Shown here: positions 25,001-38,182 of the stretch, piece after piece
Layout: the number at the start of each line of letters is the position of its first letter
How positions within the stretch are numbered: position 1 is the first letter of the stretch
NCBI RefSeq assembly: GCF_028769735.1
Contig: NC_088170.1
Location: forward strand, 55,213,585 to 55,277,584
Origin: Zonotrichia leucophrys gambelii
Taxonomy: Eukaryota > Chordata > Aves > Passeriformes > Passerellidae
Length of the DNA: 64,000 bases
Direction of reading: 5' to 3'
Made by a program: the position numbers and the translations under genes
The notes under the pieces: generated by a model
The model's input: only the letters and a program-made list of their open reading frames with translations
Database searches by the model: none
What the model was told of the DNA's origin: nothing

Positions 25001-28000
25001 AAGATGAAAGTGGGAAATGAGAAACAGCTTAATGTAAAAGTCTCTGAAACCATTTAAACTTTGTTGATAATTTTAGCCTAATTTTAACCATCTCCTAACC
25101 AGTCATATAACTGAAACTAATCTCCACAGTTGCAGCCACAGAGAAGGGAGTGTTTGACATCCTCTCATTCACTGTTAATTTTGTATCTTCATTATTTTAA
25201 GACAGAATGAAATATTTTCTAACGTTGACATTGACTCTGGATGGAATCCACATCTGCACACTTATGGAAGAGCAAATGCACCTTAGAAAGTTATTTCTCT
25301 CAATCTGATGTTCTCTGAAGGTAGGAGCATCCTAATGCACTTGTTGCTCAGTCAGTGATTTATAATCTATTATCAATATATATTAAGATAATTGGTAGCT
25401 CATCTTCCTTCCTGATTAGCCACAAGAATTGGTAAACTTTGAATTAGTAGAGAGAGGATAAATGCAAAATAACTACTGTAGACCTTGAATACGTCTTCAA
25501 TTTAGTAGAACAGGATCTCACATAAATACCTCAGCAAAGAATAAAGCATCACATGGGCAGACTTTATACACTTCAAATTTACTTGCATATTCACTAATGT
25601 TGCTGACGTAGCTGTGCACAAGGCTAGCACAAAGAGATGGACTCCCTTGTTCTAGCAAGAACAGAATATTTCTTCCCTTATCTTTCAATCTCTTCCATAT
25701 CTCTTTGTAATTTCCTTACTTAGTTTCAGTTATCTTCTCCACTTTACTTCAAGCTTCTTGAATTTAGTTTGATTGCATTTGGTTAAACTCAAAAATATCT
25801 TCTAAGTTTTCTTATGAGTCCTTAGTGTTATTACTCTTCAATGTCAAATTCAGTTTTGTAACCACATTGCTATGTTGTTCCCTGCTGTTCAGCAATTTCA
25901 GTCAAGTGATTTCTATTCAAAGCTAATAAAAAATTGTTTGGCATCAGCTAACTATAGGTAAAAATGTTTCTAGAGAGAGAAAGACAGACAGCAAGATATG
26001 CATATACAGTTTTAATTTTTTTAATAACTACTTAGTCTGCTAGGTTTTTAATTATGCCAAACACAGCTTCTTATAAGCCTAAGGCCAAAATGATTGCTTG
26101 CCCCTTACTTGCTTTCATTAACCTAGCCAACAAGACGGACACAAATGAGCATTAGATCATCTACTTAGACAAATAATTTTTCTTTAAAAAATCTATAAAT
26201 AACAATCTAGGTAACAAAGATAGTCTGATTATTAGGACGCTTATCAGATGATAGAGGAGATGTGGATTACCTACAAGCAAAAACATACATCCTCATCCCA
26301 AATGAGTTCTACAAACATCAGATTATGAGGTAAACACCTTCAAAAATCCTGTCTTTATGAACATATGTTACTTTTTGTAAGTACATAATTATCAAACTGA
26401 AAAGAATGAACAACTAAGCATACAGTCCAGTGACTGGGCTATGATCAAATTTTTACATAAACAGGACTTATATTAAAGAGTGAAGAAAAGCCACTACAGG
26501 ATTCCCACTAGGGTGGTTATAGCATAATCAGAAAGAATTAAGAGCTTGAATGCAGATGCCCCTTCTGTTGGGTCTGGGGTAACCACACTCACCTACAGGG
26601 CTGTGCATGCAGAGTATGCAAGAACATTTGCAATGACAATTTCATCAACAGCCACTAACCAATTTGAACTGGTAGAAAATTAAATGTCTTTTTTTTTTTC
26701 CATAAGTCTTAAATAACTTATGGACTGGTGGAATATATGGTTTCTAGTAATTTACACCAGCTCTGACAACTTTGGTTAAAAAGATCAAACAAGGGAGGTT
26801 GTATCAAGGACAAAGCAGGACAAAGTGTCAGGAATAAAAGACCGGTGGTTTCTACTAAGAATGATGGCATGAAGGTGTGAGACATTGAATTCACTTAAAG
26901 CTGTGAAAGAACAAGACTTAACACAAAGAGAAAAGAGAGTGATACAAAGCTCCATAGAACAAAATTGGTGAAACATGAGAGCTCCATTGCAATGAGGGGT
27001 TACAGTACAAAGACTATATAATACACTACTATCCTTCACTTAGCAACAGACCTATTTGAAATAGAGAAATATATACAGACAGAAATATACATAGTTGTAT
27101 ATATAGTTCTTTTTATGACCTTATGTTATTCTCATTAATTTCAAACCGATCTAAGCCAGTAGTGATAGATATTATAGATTATTTTCATGCAACATTTGTT
27201 CCTCAATCTTCATGTTATTTATACCCAAAAGGACTCGAACATAAAATTAAACAAATCATTATGAAGAGCACATTTTGTAACATGTAGCAAGACTGCAGTC
27301 TCTCACATCTCTTTGTGTACTTCTAGTGAAGAAAGTACAGGGAGACTGTACATACATTTAGTTTTCACATATATACAATTTTGAACAGATAAAAGTTGTA
27401 TTTTTGGCATTAGCCTTCCAGCTATGCGTATAGTACACAGCATTCTCAATACTCTTTAGATCTGTGGATCCTGTGGCACATACAGAACACAATGATTGCA
27501 TAGCTGTAAATCAAATGTTGCTTTTAAAGTGCACTAAGATTTTTTTTCTCAGACAACTGAAAGGACAGATAATTCTAATGGATTTGGAGAATTGCTGCAT
27601 TGTGTCTAAGTAATATTTATAATATTTCATGCATCTTTGGCATTTCTTCGAGGTAGTATCTCCCTATAACTAGTTTGACACAGGTTCTTAAGGAACTTGG
27701 AAAAGCACATTTCATTATTTACTTCAAGAATCTTGGCTTTAAGATCACCTACTTGAAGGTAGTATACTTGAAAGAGTATTCATAAATTAGAATTCCTCTG
27801 AAGCTCATCCAGCTTATGTCCAGCATTAGCTTGAGACCATCAGCTCTCTGAATACACGTTAATAAGGCCAGCTATGGTGTCAACTCCCTCCCTTACCCAG
27901 TGAAACGAGCCGAGCCTGTGCAAGAAGGCATGTTTGCACACCCCATTATGTAGTTTCATGTCTTGTTCCAGAAATATCTCAGTAGTTCAGTGTTTAGGAA

Positions 28001-28839
28001 TTCACTTCTCATTGCTTTATACAGCTGATTACACATATAAAGGCTCTGCTATTGAGCACACAGTTCAAGGGACTGTTTTGTTAACAAATGTTCTGTGCCA
28101 CGGATGAGATGGTACATAATTACAAAAACACAAATCTGCTTTTCCTTTTGTTATTTTGTGAATACCTGTTTTAAAACAAGTAGTGAAACATTTTTATCCC
28201 CAAAATTATTTTCTGCAGCAATTTAACTTCATTTCTAGAGACTAACATTTGTGGTTCCTATATTTTTTCCCCTGTCAAATAACACTTTGAAGAATGTACG
28301 ATCACATTTTTGTTACAGCAAGTCCTTCTTCTCATATCACCACAGCTGTGTGAATAGCAGAGGATTCATTCAATCTTTAATTATCCTCAATAGCAGCTTA
28401 ATGTGGATATATAGCTTTCAAGACCAGAGCAGACATCTTGCCATGGAGCTGTGCTAACCCAGGAGATAGCTTAGAGCTGAATCTAAAAGGCTTAAACAGT
28501 GCACTGTATTGATATGGCCTTCTTTTTATTTTGGCTTCTCTTAAAGTGTGGAATGAAATTTGTGGGAACAACTCTAGTCTACAAAAGGAAACATATATCA
28601 TATAAATACCTTAAGAAGATAATTGTGAAATAAATGTCATGTATACATTAAATCTCTATTGCATTACATTGTGATACTGAATTACTTAACTGCAGAGAGC
28701 AGAGCAGAACAGATACACCTAATTGAAGTACCATGCTCTAAACTGCCCAGTGGTTTTGACTCCCTAAATTAGCACAAGAATGTGTAAGTTCCTCTATTGA
28801 CCAAATCTTGACTTCACTCACAGTCAGACTGTTGGTCTG
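22098..28839. other. Unique AT-rich sequence with low-complexity tracts, no gene seen
   Basis: No gene is supported over 6.7 kb. G/T-rich low-complexity stretches lie at about 22918-22976 and 24785-24900. An A run is near 22450 and a T run near 26690. Short open frames occur on both strands without recognisable domains. Confidence 0.5.
24785..24900. repeat. G/T-rich low-complexity tract
   Basis: The + strand consists almost only of G and T, with words such as TTTTTTTGGGG and GGGTTTTTTTT. Similar strand-asymmetric tracts lie at about 22918-22976, 40598-40668 and 47480-47592. They are likely decayed simple repeats or poly(T)-derived tails; several G runs could support G-quadruplex-like structure. 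Confidence 0.6.
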
Positions 28840-29227
28840 AGATACACCTCAGTGTGAGGTGTACACTGTGAGCAGCAGAGAGGAGCTGATCATTCCCCTC
28901 CCATCCGTATTTTGCTGCTTGAGGGGACAGGGGAGGAGATAGAAGAGTTAGGAAGGAAGGAGTGAAGGTGAATCTGGGAAAGATGAAAGTGATTTTTTAA
29001 TTTTGCCCGTGTTTCTCACCATCCAAGTCTATTTTAATAGGCAAGAAATTAAATTTGCTTTCCCAAGTCAAGTCTGTTTTGTACATAACAGAAATTGGTA
29101 AGTGGTCCACATGTCTTTTCCTTGACCTACAAGTTTTTTTTTATCTTGTGTCCTGTCCTGTTGAGGAGGGGGAGTGAGACAGCAGCCAGGTGGGCATCTG
29201 GCAGTTGGCCAAGGTCAATTCACCACA
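28840..29227 (+). mobile_element. 3' half of an ERVL-like LTR
   Basis: This is a truncated long terminal repeat of an avian ERVL-like family. Visible blocks in order are GGAGCTGATCATTCCCCTCC, the GGAGGAGATAGAAGAG stretch, CAAGTCAAGTCTGTTTTGTA, CAGAAATTGGTAAGTGGTCC, TGTCCTGTTGAGGAGGGGGA, GGTGGGCATCTGGCAGTTGG, and the terminal CACCACA at 29221-29227. The 5' half is absent, and no internal retroviral genes lie on either side. It shares its last blocks with the outer LTR at 40785-42052, so both are the same family. Confidence 0.8.
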
Positions 29228-29814
29228 GTCAGTAACAGAAGAACAATCAAGAGCAGTCTCAAACACAAGAATATCATTCCCAATTTCCCAAATAATTTAT
29301 TTATGTAATTTCCAGGGGTAAGCATATATCTAAGGAGAACCAAAATAAGTTCTAAAATAATTAGGCAAATTATTTGCATGCTAAGAATCACATTAGTAAA
29401 CAGGAGCCCTCAGAGTTCTTTGGATCTTTCAGGTCAGCAGCTTTAAATATTACAAACTCTTAATAAACAAATTTATAATATGTTATTATATTTCCTTGAT
29501 TGCACTTAGTAATTCAATCTGACTATTTACAAAGTTAATATTTTGGAGCCTTATCATAGTAAAATTAGACACACTTGAAAGGCATCACATTACATACACA
29601 TTTGCAATAAAATATTTTAAAGAGAAAGCTTCATCACTAGAATAATGGCATTCACCTCTTCCCAATTTATTTCCATAGAGATCTCCTAAATATGCACGAA
29701 GGTTAGAAAGATTTTACTTCTTTGCCTTTACATTGTGTATACACAATAATTATAATCATTTCCTTCCTTATAATTAAATGAAGGGAAAAAAAAAATCTCT
29801 GCTTCTTCTCTTAG
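29228..29814. other. AT-rich unique sequence ending in a splice-acceptor-like tract
   Basis: No gene is seen in this 590-base stretch. Its last 20 bases are CTCTGCTTCTTCTCTTAG-like, a strong polypyrimidine tract ending in AG at 29813-29814 directly before the candidate exon. Confidence 0.5.
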
Positions 29815-29920
29815 GCCTGCTCTGGTTATTTTGTCTGTGGATAAACACCTCGAAGACCCCGGAATGTTTGAGACGCTTGGCCGCAGATTTCAGCAGTTAA
29901 TCGGACGCCACCCAGTGTAA
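29815..29920 (+). CDS. Candidate terminal coding exon, unrecognised protein
   Basis: This may be the last coding exon of a gene whose other exons lie outside the window. A strong acceptor (polypyrimidine tract plus TTAG) precedes it. After one base completing a split codon, 34 codons run open to TAA at 29918-29920. The peptide begins PALVILS and continues VDKHLEDPGMFETLGRRF, then a QQLIG stretch ending in HPV. The mix of charged and hydrophobic residues looks like an amphipathic, helix-rich protein end. Four CpGs fall inside it, and more follow until about 30012, in contrast to the CpG-poor flanks. Possible poly(A) signals follow: ATTAAA at 30064-30069 and AATAAA at 30395-30400 and 30412-30417. 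I do not recognise the family. It could also be a pseudogene fragment or a conserved non-coding element. Confidence 0.4.
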
Positions 29921-30420
29921 GAAGAAGAAATCGCTACTCCTCAGTTCCGCTCCAAAATAAGATGGGCACTGGAGAGTGAGACAAGAGGAAGGTTTACAAA
30001 GAAGGTCGAATTGTATTTTATTTTTGAAGTAACATGTTAACATCTGCTTACTGCTGCTGTGCTATTAAATGGAAATTAAATTAGATAACAAATAGAAGAG
30101 CAGACAAGAAAAAGGAAGGAAGTTTAACATTCAGATTTTAGTTTTTAATTTGAATATCTATTTCAGGTAGTGTTGATCTAACATTTAATATTGAATATAT
30201 TAACTAATAATTTTTTAAAAAATTTTGTCAGTGTTAGCCCACATTATATAAAACTCTTTCTGTCTTTTGAACAATTGTAGCTCTTAAGAATTAATGGATA
30301 TTAGTGGAGACAATTTTGAAACTGTCTTATATTTCAGACACATATTCTTCAAAAATTAGTTCTATTATTTTAAATTTAAACAAAACAAAACAAAAATAAA
30401 ACAACAATAGAAATAAAGTC
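29921..30420 (+). other. Putative 3' UTR after the candidate exon
   Basis: If the exon above is real, this is its 3' untranslated region. The first 90 bases keep CpGs (ATCGCT, TTCCGCTCC, GTCGAATT) and then the sequence turns AT-rich. ATTAAA is at 30064-30069 and two AATAAA signals are at 30395-30400 and 30412-30417. Nothing else is recognised. Confidence 0.3.
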
Positions 30421-33400
30421 CCAAACTATATTGTAGTTAAAGGAAGCAAGTGCTGGAAAAATAATTATATCCATGAAACTAAGGAATTTTCTGAGAAGAA
30501 TAATCAATACAGAGATATCAAAAGCAACAATTTTTAAATAATTTATGGACATGCCTCATAAAACATGAGAGAAAGGCAACAGAATATTTGGGGGTGGAAG
30601 GAGGTATTTTGCCTTCAGACACTCATGTTTTGAATATTTGTCACTTATAACTCATTCGGATGGTGCTTCTTTTCCTGGTCCCAAACTGTTGGTGAGCAAC
30701 TCATGATTGTTTCACTTCAGTTTATTTTTTGCTGAATGACTGCTGCTATTGGTTGATCTCTTGGTTGTTTATATTCACTTTTTTACACTTGATTCTAAAT
30801 TAAAACTTGCCTTCACTACCCACGCAACAAATCAGCATGAAAACAGAGAGCCAAACCCAAACACTTTGCACACTGTGCAGTACTCAGTTACAGAAAATGA
30901 AATATCCAAGAAAGCAGTGAAGTTTACTTGGTTTGGGGTATTTTTTGTATTCATGTGAATATATAATTCATTTTATTATTCAGTTTATAGTAGTTCATTT
31001 TTATATTCATGTGAATACTTGTGCTGAAATCTGAAACCTTCTTGTACACTTTAATTCACAACTAGGATAAAATCTTTCTCTAAGAAAGTACATGTGGCTA
31101 CTCTTCACTTTTCTTACTATCATTTCCTAGAAATCATTGCTCAGAGCTCAAGAAAGAGGGTTTTATATATTATTTTATACTATATGAAAAAAAATAAGTC
31201 TATTCTCTCAACAATATGTACCTAGCAGATTTGATAACCACCATGCCATATCTACTCTAGTTCACATATACTGACAATGTGAGACATTTCTTAATGCCTT
31301 TTTTAGCTGGAGCATGAGGAAAGAGAACAATGAGTAGTCTTTAGAAGGATTTAGAGGAAAAGTCAATTATCATGAGACCCATATGGGCAAATTCTTTACT
31401 GAAGCTCCTAAGGTTATTTGAAACATTTCAGTCGAAAAACAGCTTTTTTTTCAGTAGTATATAAACAACCCTTTTTATGAGAACAATCTCTGCAATTATA
31501 TCATCACTTTGCAATAGAGCATGTTGAATTCCTAATCTTGGTATGGTAAGTGAATATAGTGGGTACCTCAGTGAAAGAGAATGAAAATCAACAAGCTTGA
31601 ATACATTAAAAAAAAAAAGAAGCTGAACTTACATTGAATTTAACAGTTTGAAAAGAAATTCGTACATTTCGTAGGACAAATCAGAGCCTCTGCAATCTGC
31701 TTTTCCATGATGGTAATGCTACCTAAAAACAGTGAATATTCTTCATAAGCCAATAAACATGATGCTTACAACCCATTTTATTGTTTTTAATTTAAACTTC
31801 TAGAAGTTGTGGAAGAAATGTCAAAGACACTATTGTTTGCCGCTAAAGAGATTCAACATTTTCTAAGATGCTGTAATTTCAGCATATAGTAGTATTTAGA
31901 TTTCCATTTACACAAGTGCCTGCACTATAAAGTCAAGATGGACTCCAGCCGCAAATGTAAAATTAGAACTAAATCCAAAGTTTTTCAAAACAGGCCTTGG
32001 GGTTTGGGTTGAAGTTTAGCGTGCTTTATATATGGCACATTTTTTCACATAAGCATATTTTATATCCCAAAAAGAACAGACAAATATATACTCTGCATCA
32101 TTTTCTATTTTAAAGAATAGATAAATGACAACTTAACAAAACCAATTTTTTTATATTGCAATGACCATAAAATGTAGCTGTACTTCCCAATTTAAAGGAA
32201 TGGGAAAGAATGAATGACTGCTTTTATGCAATGTTTTTCTATTTACTTTGTATCTTCTTCATTTAAAAAGTCCTGAACTGATCAAAAGAAAAATGTGGTT
32301 TCAATTATTATCAGCACTAAAAAGAAAAATAAATCTGGGGGGTGGGATATATCTATATATATGGTTAACAAAGCTAATATTTTTTAATAGGAATCTCTTT
32401 CAACAAGATTTACTCTGAGATGATGAGGAAATAAAACCAGTAATTAAATGAGTTTATGAGGCAGAAATAAAATAATATAATAATAATACTAGTAGTAGTA
32501 GATTAGTCATTATTTTAGAAAAATATTGTACAAAACTTGCCATGTATATTTTTTATTTCAAGTGCTATGTCCTTAGCGAGGAAATGCATTTTAGGCTGTT
32601 TTTTTTAGATTTGTTTATTTGTAGAAATTATTGTATTATTTGTAAATGCAGTATCTCTACATTTAATATATGGTAATTTTTTCCCTTTAAGAGTGGAACT
32701 GTTTAAAACTTAAATGATAGAGATTAGATATATTTTCTTCAAAAAATTTTCCATTTTAATACAGCACAGGAAAATAAGTGTCATTACAAATTGGGGGGAA
32801 TTAACAATATCAAAACAGTCTGCTTAAACCATAATCACAAACACTTTAGTGTTTATTTATGAGATCAGCAAATAGATGCAGTCATTATAATCTGCGATTT
32901 GAATTGTTCTCTGAGTCTATCTTTCTCCATAGGAACTGAAGAAAACTCAGTTCAGTGATGATGGTGCCCTGTTTGGGCATGTGGGTTTCTGCAGTCTGAG
33001 CTCAAGAGAAGAATTACAGAAGAAGGGGGAAAAAAAAAAAAAAAAAAGGAGGGAAAAAATGAAAAAAAATGGTCTGCAACAAGAAAAAAAAAAAAAAGTG
33101 AGATGAACGAGGTCTGGATTCATTCCACTTAACTTGAGATAGCCTGCTAAGTTGGGACCATCAGTCACTCTAGGCTCCCTGCACAGAAAAACAAATTAGA
33201 GATAGGAACCTTCAGAAGGCAATTTACCCCACCTAAGAACCAAGTCATCTTCTGGTGGTTTGTCTCACACTGTTCACTCCAGGGACAACCCTTGCTCCCA
33301 GACAAGGTATGCCACTTTATTCCTGTAGGTGTCCTTGAGCTTAAGAAAGAGACAGACAAAGTGACAAAAATAGTAAGACATAGAAATTAATAGATGTCTA

Positions 33401-36400
33401 ATCAGAAAAAAAAATTAAGAGCATGAACAAGAAAATATTAATCACAAGTTAATCACCAGGGAAGAGAAAAATTGCAAAGAGGAAACTGAAGAACCAAAGA
33501 AAAATGCAACAAATTATAAAAAATTCAAAGCAAGAAAAAGCTTTTCTTTCTATTTATAAATTCAAATGAGCAGAGATAGCACTGCTGGTTGTGAATTAAG
33601 AGGCTGTGTTTCATTTATTATGTTTTATATTATTTTTATGTTGCAGTAGGCTGAAATTTCTCTAGCCAATTGGCAAATGTTTGTCCACACATGGGGTTTG
33701 ATGAGCTATAAAGGTGATGATGATTTCAAGTATGCTGGGACTTGTAATATTTCAAACATCCCAAATTACAGCCAAAGGAAACTAAATCCATCCAGATAGG
33801 CAAAAATTCTCTAAGCACCAAGACCCTACTGAGAAATTCAAATGAATAACCTTTGTGAAATATTTATATTCACTCACTAAGAAAGGAGTGGGGAGAAAAG
33901 TGTTCATAAAATGAAAAAGCATCTTGAACTAATTTTTAAGCCATCTATGCTAACACAGGTTTACAAATAATTCAATGTCCATTATTTGTTGAGCCATGTA
34001 CATCTTGTTAACGAGAAGGATAAAATACTCCACTTCCCCCGTTGAGCAGAACACTCACTTTGACTTGGAAGTTGGGCAGCTTCTAAACCCACTTAATTTA
34101 CACAGGCTATGTAAGATGTTAAATGAACCATAAAGGGCAGATGACAGAGACAAACAACCCTTTTCCCTGAAAGTGCCAAGTTTCAGGGCCTTGGTCTCCC
34201 TTTCACACTGACGCAGCGTGTGACACTGGAGGACGTGGCTATCACTTTCTATAAATGGCTTAACCTTCAGCTTTGTGTGGTCTGTCTAGTACTATACCCT
34301 GACAATTAAAGAAAATCAATATCTGGCACTTCAATGCTGAAAACATGGAACCCACTTTGGAGGTAAATAATTAGTTCAGAAGTGCTTCAGGCAATAATTA
34401 ACTAAACTAGACTTATTAGGAACTCTTGCCTAAAGCATTTTTCCTTTTCAGAGGTGTTTAATATCTATCACATAACTTCTAAATTATTTAAATTTGGGCA
34501 TTTCAGCTTTTAACAGTGTTATAATTAACATTGTTTGACTATTTACTCTTTTACACAATAAATTATTCTCAAATCACCACCTTAGCTTCACCTTAGTGAA
34601 GCTTTTGACCTCATGCTCATTTATTTCAGTTTTCAAAGAGAAAAGCACAGAAGTTATTTGATTCAGAAGCCTCTGATTTACATTTCTATTTAATACTCAT
34701 GGAGAGGGTGGATTGTTTTATATGATTGTGTTTGAATCTTAGATTATACATTTGATTATACAACACATTTGCACAAAGAATTCCCATGTAAACCACTGAC
34801 CATGAGAATGAAAGGCTTACATCCTTAGTTGTCTGTGGGACATTTTCCACTGCCTTTAGAAGGAATAGGAACTTATGGAAGACTCTTATGGTGAAGTCCA
34901 GTGATGTGTCCAACATATTTCAAGTTTACTTCATTCAACTAAGTGGCACAAAATAAAAGAAAAGTAATTTCTTCTGGCTAGATACATTATGGCTCATCAG
35001 CTGGCTGGAAATTGAGAGTGGGAAGAGGTAATTTTTGTCAGACTAGATGTTTTTCTTTTTCATTATCAACTCTTGAATTCTTATCCAGGTTGGGTCTTAG
35101 CAGTTGCTCAGTTTTGAAAACATTTCTGTTGAAGTCAGCATTGTTTCTAAAGTTAAATAACACATGTAAAAATTTTCAGGATCTGGGCCCCTAGGTATGT
35201 TCTGTTACTATTATTGCACTGGAGAAGTAACATTTTGAAGGCAAAAAAAGACACCTTATGCTTCTGGGTGCAGTGGTTCTGTGGTATCCTCACAATCTAA
35301 GCTATTATCCTACCATGATTCTTGCAAGGAATTTACAAGAACAAAACAAGAGATTTTCACGAGGCTGGGCTTGGGGCTTGTATGTGTGTATGTGCATGCA
35401 TGTGTGCATGCTGCTCAGAAATCCATCCTTCACCTTCAGAATTCTATGGAAAAAACTTATACTAGAACATTTAAACTAAAAAAACAGGAAAGAAAAATCC
35501 TAAAGCCCAGGTTTATGGGCCCAAAGCTAAACAAATCAGTCACCCACAGCCCCTCTGAGATCAAAGTTACAGAATCTCTATATAGAACACAACCCTTTTT
35601 TCTCCTTTAATTGAACTGCTTGATGGATAAAATTAGTATTGTATATAATGTATCTTCCCCAGTACCTCATGAATTTCATGGATACAAAAGTACACTTCGT
35701 CTTACAATGATTTAAAAAACCCAAACACTGTAGAAATTAATAGTCATGGATTACTTTCTATATTTTATAGATTTTGTATCATCCATTTAACAATTTAAAG
35801 GTGACTAGTTAGGAAAGTCAAACACAGAATCGTAAGGTTTTACCTTATAAAGTCAAACACAGAATCAGAGGGTTTTACCTTATAGAGCAAAGTGAATACT
35901 TGTGGAAATTGAGACACTAACGCAGAAGAGAAGTGTCCTGTTTTATTTCACCTACCAATCTTGAAATGCAGAAGTACAAATAATGCAAGCAAGATATCTG
36001 ATTTCAGTAACACACTTATGCTGCCTGTACACTCTTACAAAGAGATTCAGTTCTCTGACCATTGGCACATATTCTACACTAGAATACATAATTATCTTCT
36101 GGAGTTGATTTATTGGCTGTAAAAGGGTTATAAACAGCTTATAGCATGGGAAAATTGTGGCCTCATTTTAGTAATATAGAATGCAAGCAGCTACATATAT
36201 AGGTTTTTAAGCTCTCATAAGTCAACAGAAATTAAGTTCATGATTGATAAGTTGTTCAGAGGGCCAAATGCTTGTGCCTCCCTTAGGATAAGCTAAATTG
36301 CTCTCAGAACACTATTAACAGTACTTACGAGTTCTCAACAAACTATATGGAAGGTCTGAGAAAAGTTGCCTGTGCTTGAGTCATTTAAAGCCAAGGCAAA

Positions 36401-38099
36401 AAATTCTATTCAAGACACTTAACTTTTAGGCATAAAAATTTAGGTAAGACAAACTTTGCCTATCAGTAATTTCCCACTAGACATTTCTGTCCCCATTATC
36501 TTGTAATTTTTTATATGATTGTCATATAACATGATTCCTATTTTTACTTATTTCTTACACTTTTATATCACTGAAGCATCAACACTCACATTATATTAAC
36601 AGTGTGAATGTTTAATTTTCTTTCCATGTGTTTAAATTTTAAAGCTTAATTCAGTTACAATACTTAAGGCTACATTCATAAAAGATTTAATTAAACACAA
36701 TTTATTTCAGAGTAGTATTATTTGATTGATTTTTATTTATTTTCAGAAATTGAGGTATAAGAGGAACAAAACTTTAGAAAATGTCAGTATCTACTATATT
36801 TTTAACAAAAATTCCACCAAGGCTTTAAAGTATTCATTTAGTCAGTATGTTCTATAGATATTTGGGGAAAAAGTCATAATGTGGGTACATACTTGCCTTT
36901 TCTAAGACTGTAAATTTGACTTCAGTATAAGAGTAGAAAATGTTAAAAATAAAACATTTGATCACCTGAAATTATTGTAAAAACACTCCATGGAGGATAA
37001 AATACGTTTGCAAATAAGTTGTTATAAGGTTTTTGTTGAAGGCCAGGGTTATAAGAAAATAAAGTCAAATGGTGCATTTTATTATTTCATACCCATTACA
37101 ACCTCATGGGTAGATGAGGCTACTGTGAAAACAGATTGATTAATTTTCCGTATACTCCTATATTTTTATATTGATCTTCACCTTATTTGTGTTCTTTTGC
37201 CTTTCATGGATTGTTTACCACAGAAAGTTTGGCAGACCATTTTTAGTGCTAGTCCCGTGTTCAGTGTAGAACTTCACTATGACAAGCATTTCATTCTGGT
37301 TGTATTATTCAAGGGAAGTCTAAACTGAAGAATGAAATCCTGGCCCTTTTCAGAATAATTCATCTGAAGTCTTAGACATTTTAGGCACAGTCAGCCAGCT
37401 TCTACAGCATTCAATTAGTTTCCATTTTTTTTCATTTCTTTGCATTCCTCCTGTCCTCCAGGGACATTTTTAATTCTCAATAAACATTGCATCTCATTCA
37501 AAAAATATTTGCTCTGTTGTGTTGAAAATAGCAAAGAGTTTAACACTGAACAAATAGAAACATTGACAGTCTAGAAGTAGGATGCCATTCAAACTGAAGG
37601 AACAGGAGGGAATGCAAGTGGAGGAAATAACATTACAGCAGGTAATATTTCTTGTTTCTGTGTGACCACAACTCATCCTTAATAGCATTTTTTCATGAAA
37701 CAATCATATAAACCTCTGCCCAATTGGGATGAGAGCTCAGTCTAACTAAAATGTACATTAGCATGAAGGAAAGTTTAGTTACCACTCTCAAGACTGTCAA
37801 CTGCAAGTTTTTTGAACAATAAAGATTACGTTCCTGTCTCCTCAATAAACTCCCTGCAGTACTACAGGAAGATTTCCACAGGAGTTTGTCTAGATTTATT
37901 GTGAAACTACATTAATATAAATTTATTATAAAAACGACAGCTTTTAGATGTCTTTAATGTAAACACATCCAACAAGCATTTCATGTCTGAACTGTTCAAC
38001 ATTTTCCCAGATATTCAGGTGATGCTTCTGTGCTTAAAACCAAAGATGTATTTTTATTTAATGATATTCCACAGTTAGTATTGAAATATATTTATACCA
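30421..38099. other. Unique AT-rich sequence, no firm gene
   Basis: About 7.7 kb without a recognisable gene or clear transposon. Two A runs interrupt an A/G-rich segment at about 33026-33045 and 33084-33097. A 35-base unit is duplicated in tandem at 35814-35883 (listed separately). A minus-strand exon-like segment at 31633-31722 is described under findings. Other open frames are of chance length. Confidence 0.5.
35814..35883. repeat. Tandem duplication of a 35-base unit
   Basis: The unit beginning AAAGTCAAACACAGAATC and ending GGTTTTACCTTAT occurs at 35814-35848 and again at 35849-35883. The copies differ at only a few bases in the middle (CGTAA versus CAGAG). This points to a recent local duplication in unique sequence. 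Confidence 0.95.
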
Positions 38100-38182
38100 T
38101 TTATATTTATATTTATATTATATTTATATTTATATTTATATTTATATTTATATTTATATTTATATTTATATTTATATTTATA
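38100..38182. repeat. TATATT hexanucleotide microsatellite
   Basis: About 13 near-perfect units of the hexamer TATATT (read in another phase ATTTAT) form this array, with a single shortened unit near 38118-38122. The run of isoleucine and phenylalanine codons across it is a product of the repeat and not a protein. Confidence 0.97.
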
